DNA of 64,000 bases from Gaiellasilicea sp963789355 (GTDB lineage Bacteria > Actinomycetota > Thermoleophilia > Gaiellales > Gaiellaceae). The notes below the pieces were generated by a model. The model saw only the letters and a program-made list of their open reading frames with translations, was not told the origin of the DNA and did not search any database. This document shows positions 59,873 through 64,000 of the stretch, one piece after another. Both the position numbers and the translations under genes were made by a program. The number at the start of each line of letters is the position of its first letter. Position 1 is the stretch's first letter. The stretch lies in NCBI GenBank assembly GCA_963789355.1, contig CAWBKK010000006.1:61624-125623 (forward strand), read 5' to 3'.

Positions 59873-61309
59873 CTAGGCCGCGTGCATCCGCCTCCCGGCC
59901 TCCGCCAGCACGTCGCCGAGGATCCCGACGATCTCGTCGAACTCGGCCTGGCCGGCGACCAGCGGCGGGGAGATCTGGATCACCGGATCGCCACGGTCGT
60001 CGGCGCGACAGATCAGGCCGCGCTCGAACAGGGCCGGCGAGAGGAAGCCGCGCAGCAGCGTCTCGCACTCATCGGCGCTGAACGACTCGCGGGTCTCCTT
60101 GTCCTTGACGAGCTCGATCGCGTAGAAGTATCCCGTCCCACGCACGTCGCCGACGATCGGCAGCTCGAGCAGGGTCTCGAGCGTGGAGCGGAACGCATCC
60201 TCGTGGTCGAGCACGCGCTCCAGGATCCGCTCCCGCTTCATGATCTCGATGTTCTTCAGCGCGATCGCCGACATCACCGGGTGCCCGCCGAACGTGATCC
60301 CGTGTGCGTACATCGAGGAGTCCTCGAGGAACGGGGCCATCACCTTGTCGCTCGCGAGCACGGCCCCGATCGCCGCGTACGAGGACGACAGGCCCTTCGC
60401 GCAGCAGACGATGTCGGGCCGGATGTCGTAGCGCTCGGACGCGAACCAGTGGCCGACGCGCCCGAACGCGGTGATCACCTCGTCGGCGGAGAGGAGGATG
60501 TCGTAGCGGTCGCAGAGCTCGCGCACGCCCTTCCAGTAGCCCTCCGGGGGCGTGAAGGCGCCGCCCGCGTTCTGCACCGGCTCCATGTGCACGAGACAGA
60601 CCGACTCGGGCCCCATCGCGAGGATCGCCTGCTCGAGATCCTCGAGCAGCATCGCCGTGAACTCCGCTTCCGTCTCCTCGGGAGGCCGGTGGTAGCGGTT
60701 CGTGTTCTTGACGTGGCGCACCTCGGGCACGAGCGGCTCGAAGCTCGCCTTCAGGGCCGGGATCCCGTTGATCGAGAGCGCGCCCATCGTCGTCCCGTGA
60801 TACGCGATCTGGCGGGCGATCGCCTTGTACTTGCGCGGCGTCGGCGCGCCGACACGTTCGTCGTGCCGCGTCTCGTCGCCGGGGACCTGCTTGCCGCCGC
60901 GGGCGAGGAAGAACTGGCGCGCGAGCTTCCACGCCGACTCGACCGCCTCCGAGCCCCCGGAGACGAAGAAGGCGCGATTGAGGTCGCCCGGCGCGAGCGA
61001 CGCCAGCTCGCTCGCGAGCTCGATCGCGCGCGGATGCGCGTACGACCAGTTCGTGTAGAAGGGCAGCTCCTTCATCTGCTCGAGGGCCGCCTGCCCGATC
61101 TCCTCCCCGAACCCGTAGCCGATGTTGACCGAGAAGAGGCCCGCGAGCGCGTCCAGGTAGCGCTTCCCGTTCGAGTCCTCGAGGTAGCAGCCGTCGCCGC
61201 GGACGATGATCGGCACGTCGCTGCTCGCGTACCCGCTCATCCGGGTGAAGTGCATCCACAGGTGGTCGCGGGCGGCCTGCTGGAGGTCGGCAGGAGCGGT
61301 GATCGTCAT
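59873..61309 (-). CDS. Class III aminotransferase, putrescine/omega-amine-pyruvate type
   Basis: 478 residues. PLP-binding features: FFVSGGSEAVESAWKLARQF, SADEVITAFGRVGHWF and the Schiff-base lysine in VCCAKGLSSSYAAIGA. The SpuC/omega-aminotransferase-like sequence, together with directly upstream polyamine ABC genes, suggests transamination of putrescine or a related amine after uptake. The start overlaps the potC-like stop by 4 bases. Confidence 0.9.
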   Translation of the reverse strand: MTITAPADLQQAARDHLWMHFTRMSGYASSDVPIIVRGDGCYLEDSNGKRYLDALAGLFSVNIGYGFGEEIGQAALEQMKELPFYTNWSYAHPRAIELASELASLAPGDLNRAFFVSGGSEAVESAWKLARQFFLARGGKQVPGDETRHDERVGAPTPRKYKAIARQIAYHGTTMGALSINGIPALKASFEPLVPEVRHVKNTNRYHRPPEETEAEFTAMLLEDLEQAILAMGPESVCLVHMEPVQNAGGAFTPPEGYWKGVRELCDRYDILLSADEVITAFGRVGHWFASERYDIRPDIVCCAKGLSSSYAAIGAVLASDKVMAPFLEDSSMYAHGITFGGHPVMSAIALKNIEIMKRERILERVLDHEDAFRSTLETLLELPIVGDVRGTGYFYAIELVKDKETRESFSADECETLLRGFLSPALFERGLICRADDRGDPVIQISPPLVAGQAEFDEIVGILGDVLAEAGRRMHAA

Positions 61310-62103
61310 GCGGGGGATTCCTTCCGGCGGCGGGTCTGGACGATGACGCTGGCGAGCATGATCCCGACAGCGGCGAGGAAGACGGCGGAGCCGATCACGT
61401 TGACCTGCGGGGGAACGCCGCGCGCGGCCTGGCCCCAGACGAAGACGGGGAACGTGATCTCGCTGCCCGAGTTGAAGTAGGTGATCACGAAGTCGTCGAC
61501 CGAGATCGCGAAGGCGAGCAGCGCGCCCGCGAGGATCGCGGGCCAGAGCAGCGGCATCGTCACGAGCCGGAACGTCTCCAGCCCGGTGGCGCCGAGGTCG
61601 GCCGCCGCCTCTTCGAGATGCCGGTCGAAGTCGACGAGCCGCGCGCGCACCGTGACGACGACGAACGAGATGTTGAACATCACGTGGGCGATGAAGATCG
61701 TCCAGAAGCCGAGGTCGATCAGCGACTGGTTCAGGAAGAGGGTCAGCAGCGACGCGCCGAGCACGATCTCGGGCGCAGCCATCGGCAGAAAGATCAGGAA
61801 GTTGATCGGCGCGCGGCCGCGGAAGTCGTGGCGCACGAGCGCAAGCGCGATCAGCGTGCCGAGCGTCGTCGCGGCAAGGCTGGCGAGCACGGCGATCAGG
61901 AGCGACGTCTCGAGCGCATCGCGCAATCCCGGCACGGCGTCCCAGTTGACCCAGTTGTCGAAGGTGAAGCTCTGCCAGACGTAGTTGAAGCGGCCGGCCG
62001 GCTGGTTGAAGGAGAAGAGCAGGACGACCGCGATCGGCAGCAGCATGTAGCCGATCGCGAGCGTGGCGTACGCGTCGAGGAACCGCCCGCGGAGCAGCTT
62101 CAT
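61306..62103 (-). CDS. Polyamine ABC transporter permease, PotC type
   Basis: 265 residues from ATG 62103 (shares an A with the preceding TGA). Six membrane helices and the EAA loop EEAAADLGATGLETFRLVTMPLLWPAIL near residue 180 are visible. The second permease of the spermidine/putrescine importer, with potB- and potD-like genes upstream. Confidence 0.92.
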   Translation of the reverse strand: MKLLRGRFLDAYATLAIGYMLLPIAVVLLFSFNQPAGRFNYVWQSFTFDNWVNWDAVPGLRDALETSLLIAVLASLAATTLGTLIALALVRHDFRGRAPINFLIFLPMAAPEIVLGASLLTLFLNQSLIDLGFWTIFIAHVMFNISFVVVTVRARLVDFDRHLEEAAADLGATGLETFRLVTMPLLWPAILAGALLAFAISVDDFVITYFNSGSEITFPVFVWGQAARGVPPQVNVIGSAVFLAAVGIMLASVIVQTRRRKESPA

Positions 62104-62951
62104 CAGAGCCGCTCCGAGCCGACGATGCGGGCGTAGACGGCGATCGCGGCGACGATCAGCGCCATCAGCACGAAGGACAGGGCCGCTGCCGACGGGTAGT
62201 CGATCAGGGCAAGGAACTTCGACTGGATCACGTTCCCGATCATGGCCTGGTTCGGCCCGCCCAGGAGCTCGGCGTTGATGAAGTCGCCGGCGGCCGGGAT
62301 GAACGTCAGCAGGGTCGCGGCGAAGATGCCCGGGAGCGAGAGCGGCAGCGTTACCTTCAGGAACGCCCGCCGCGGGCTCGAGTAGAGATCCTCCGCCGCC
62401 TCCACGAGCCGCCGGTCGACCTGCTCGAGCGAGACGTAGATCGGCAGGATCGCGAAGGGCAGGTAGTTGTAGGTGATCCCCGCGACGACGGCCGTCGAGG
62501 TCGCCAGCAGCCGGCCGTCGTCGGCCAGGATCCCGATCGTCCTCAGCACGCCGACCACGGTGCCGTCGTCGGAGAGGATCGTCTGCCAGGCGATCGTCCG
62601 GATCAGGTAGGTGACGAAGAACGGCGCCACCACGAGAACGAGGAAGACGTTCTTCCAGCGGCCGGCCCGGAAGGCGATCCAGTACGCGAGTGGGTAGCTG
62701 AAGGCGAGCGCGAGCACGGTCGCGATCCCCGCGTACGTGAACGAGCGCAGCAGCTGCTCGCGGTTGTCCGAGAGCGCCTCGCGGTAGTTCCCGAACTCCC
62801 ACGTGAACTCGTAGCTCGGGAAGATCCCGCTCTGAAGCGACTGATAGGCGAGAAAGCCGAGCGGGAGCACGAAGAAGACGGCGAGCCAGGCGAGCCCGGG
62901 CGTGAGCAGGCTCCAGGGGGCGAGCCAGCGGTGGCGGTGGAAGAACGTCAT
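62103..62951 (-). CDS. Polyamine ABC transporter permease, PotB type
   Basis: 282 residues with six membrane helices and an EAA-type loop (VEAAEDLYSSPRRAFLKVTLPLSLPGI). It starts 19 bases after the potD-like stop. No ATPase (potA) gene is in view; it is likely beyond the right edge upstream of potD. Confidence 0.92.
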   Translation of the reverse strand: MTFFHRHRWLAPWSLLTPGLAWLAVFFVLPLGFLAYQSLQSGIFPSYEFTWEFGNYREALSDNREQLLRSFTYAGIATVLALAFSYPLAYWIAFRAGRWKNVFLVLVVAPFFVTYLIRTIAWQTILSDDGTVVGVLRTIGILADDGRLLATSTAVVAGITYNYLPFAILPIYVSLEQVDRRLVEAAEDLYSSPRRAFLKVTLPLSLPGIFAATLLTFIPAAGDFINAELLGGPNQAMIGNVIQSKFLALIDYPSAAALSFVLMALIVAAIAVYARIVGSERL

Positions 62952-62970
62952 CGTCGCGGCGCGGGTGTCG

Positions 62971-64000
62971 CTACGCCCCCAGCAGCGTCTGCCACTGCTC
63001 GATGTAGTCCTGGTTGTTCAGTGCCTTCGAGTCGAAGCCCGAGACCTGCGCCAGCGTCTCCTCGTCGGGGAAGATCAGCGGGTTCGCCGCCGTCTCCGGA
63101 TCCGTCTTGGCGAGCTCCTCCTTCGCCCCCTGCACCGGCGTCACGTAGTTGACGTACGCGGCGATCTTGGCGGCGACCTTCGGGTCGTAGACGAAGTTCA
63201 TGTACGTCGAGGCGGTGAAGACATCGCCGCCCGTCGGGATCAGCATGTTGTCGGTCCAGATCATGCCGCCGTCCTTGGGGATCCCCCACTTCAAGTTCGC
63301 GTTGTCCGCCTGCAGCTGGACGACGTCGCCCGACCACGAGAGCGCAGCGACGAGGTCACCCTTCGAGAGCGGGCCCGAGTAGTCGTTGCCGGTGAACTGG
63401 CGCACCTGGCCCGAGTCGACGGCGGCCTTGACGCGGTCGATCGCGCTCTTGAACGTGTCGTCCGTGACCGAGGACGGGTCGTCGCCGTTCGCTTTCATCA
63501 CGACGCCGAGCGTGTCGGCCATCTCGGTGAGGAGCGTGATCTTCCCCTTCAGCTTCGAGTCCTCGAGCAGCTGCTCGATCGAGGTGATCGGGGTCGAGGT
63601 CAGCTTCGCGTTGTAGGCGATCCCCGTCATCCCCGACTGCCACGGGAGCGAGTACGTCCGGTCCGGGTCGAACGGCGGCTTCCTGAGCGCCTCGACGAGG
63701 TTGTCGATGTTCGGGATCGCGTTCTTGTCCAGCTGCTCCAGCCAACCCTCCTCGACCATCAGCCCGGGATAGCGCGAGTTGTCGGTGAGGACGATGATGT
63801 CCCGGTCGATCCCCTGGTCTCGCGAGAGCGGTCCCTGGATCTTCCCGAAGTACTCGTCGTTCGAGTTGATCTCCTCGAAGTAGTCGACGCTGACGCCGGT
63901 CTCGGCCGTGAACTGGTCGAGCGTCGGGCGCTTCTTCGTCTTCTCGTCGACGTCGACGTAGAGCTGCCAGTTCGCGAAGCGCAGCTGGTCGGCGAGCGTC
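62971..64000 (-). CDS. Polyamine-binding protein PotD type (5' end outside window)
   Basis: About 343 C-terminal residues are visible; the signal peptide lies beyond the right edge. Recognisable are LRFANWQLYVDVDEK, TGVSVDYFEEINSNDEYFGKI, SLPWQSGMTGIAYNAK and ALSWSGDVVQLQADN, typical of spermidine/putrescine periplasmic-binding proteins (SBP_bac_8/PotD group). It delivers substrate to the PotB/PotC-type permeases. Confidence 0.92.
   Translation of the reverse strand, partial: TLADQLRFANWQLYVDVDEKTKKRPTLDQFTAETGVSVDYFEEINSNDEYFGKIQGPLSRDQGIDRDIIVLTDNSRYPGLMVEEGWLEQLDKNAIPNIDNLVEALRKPPFDPDRTYSLPWQSGMTGIAYNAKLTSTPITSIEQLLEDSKLKGKITLLTEMADTLGVVMKANGDDPSSVTDDTFKSAIDRVKAAVDSGQVRQFTGNDYSGPLSKGDLVAALSWSGDVVQLQADNANLKWGIPKDGGMIWTDNMLIPTGGDVFTASTYMNFVYDPKVAAKIAAYVNYVTPVQGAKEELAKTDPETAANPLIFPDEETLAQVSGFDSKALNNQDYIEQWQTLLGA

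Noticed and set aside
1..64000. tRNA, rRNA, prophage, insertion sequence or defence island
   Set aside because: No such gene or repeat was recognisable on either strand; coding density is uniform and gene content is metabolic and housekeeping.

Overview
The window is a densely coding, very GC-rich bacterial chromosome segment with no rRNA, tRNA, CRISPR array, insertion sequence or phage gene that I can see. The fused two-domain F420 gene fbiC, an F420-type luciferase-like oxidoreductase, NarL-type signalling, many GTG starts and several apparently leaderless genes point to Actinomycetota. Many acyl-CoA genes and the overall style suggest a Thermoleophilia/Gaiellales-like lineage, but that rank is inference. 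No intergenic gap exceeds 300 bases.

Region 1 (1-13.2 kb) is housekeeping: murJ-lepA-hemW-hrcA on the minus strand, rpsT facing holA, the competence pair comEA-comEC, leuS behind a probable transcription attenuator, and lysA.

Region 2 (13.2-20.3 kb) is histidine biosynthesis: a TrpR-family regulator (yerC/hisR-like), hisG, hisD, a fused hisC-hisB, hisH, hisF and hisIE in one minus-strand operon. hisA is divergent, and a palindrome lies exactly between the two start codons. An MBL-like gene follows hisA.

Region 3 (20.3-28.9 kb) holds fbiC, a complete branched-chain-amino-acid-type ABC importer (livG, F, H, M and binding protein), a fatty acyl desaturase and, directly behind it, a deiodinase-like thioredoxin-fold gene. 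That gene has an in-frame TGA exactly at the catalytic selenocysteine position and a SECIS-like hairpin just downstream; it is the most striking item here.

Region 4 (28.9-47.0 kb) is acyl-CoA catabolism: five acyl-CoA dehydrogenase genes (one adjacent pair looks heteromeric), an acyl-CoA synthetase, enoyl-CoA hydratase, SDRs, MDRs, a thiolase, phosphotransferase-like proteins and an orphan binding protein. Two copies of a perfect palindrome sit between the thiolase and a kinase gene, with a near copy inside a dehydrogenase gene.

Region 5 (47.1-64.0 kb) is mixed: YyaL-like thioredoxin-domain protein, class III cyclase, RmlD-like reductase, DedA, CaiB-type CoA transferase, HMG-CoA lyase, a MacB/FtsX-type ABC exporter, a two-component system and a polyamine uptake/transamination operon running off the right edge.

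Five single-base, insertion-type frameshifts interrupt four otherwise intact genes (murJ, hisF twice, yyaL, caiB-like). They look like assembly or sequencing errors rather than pseudogenes.
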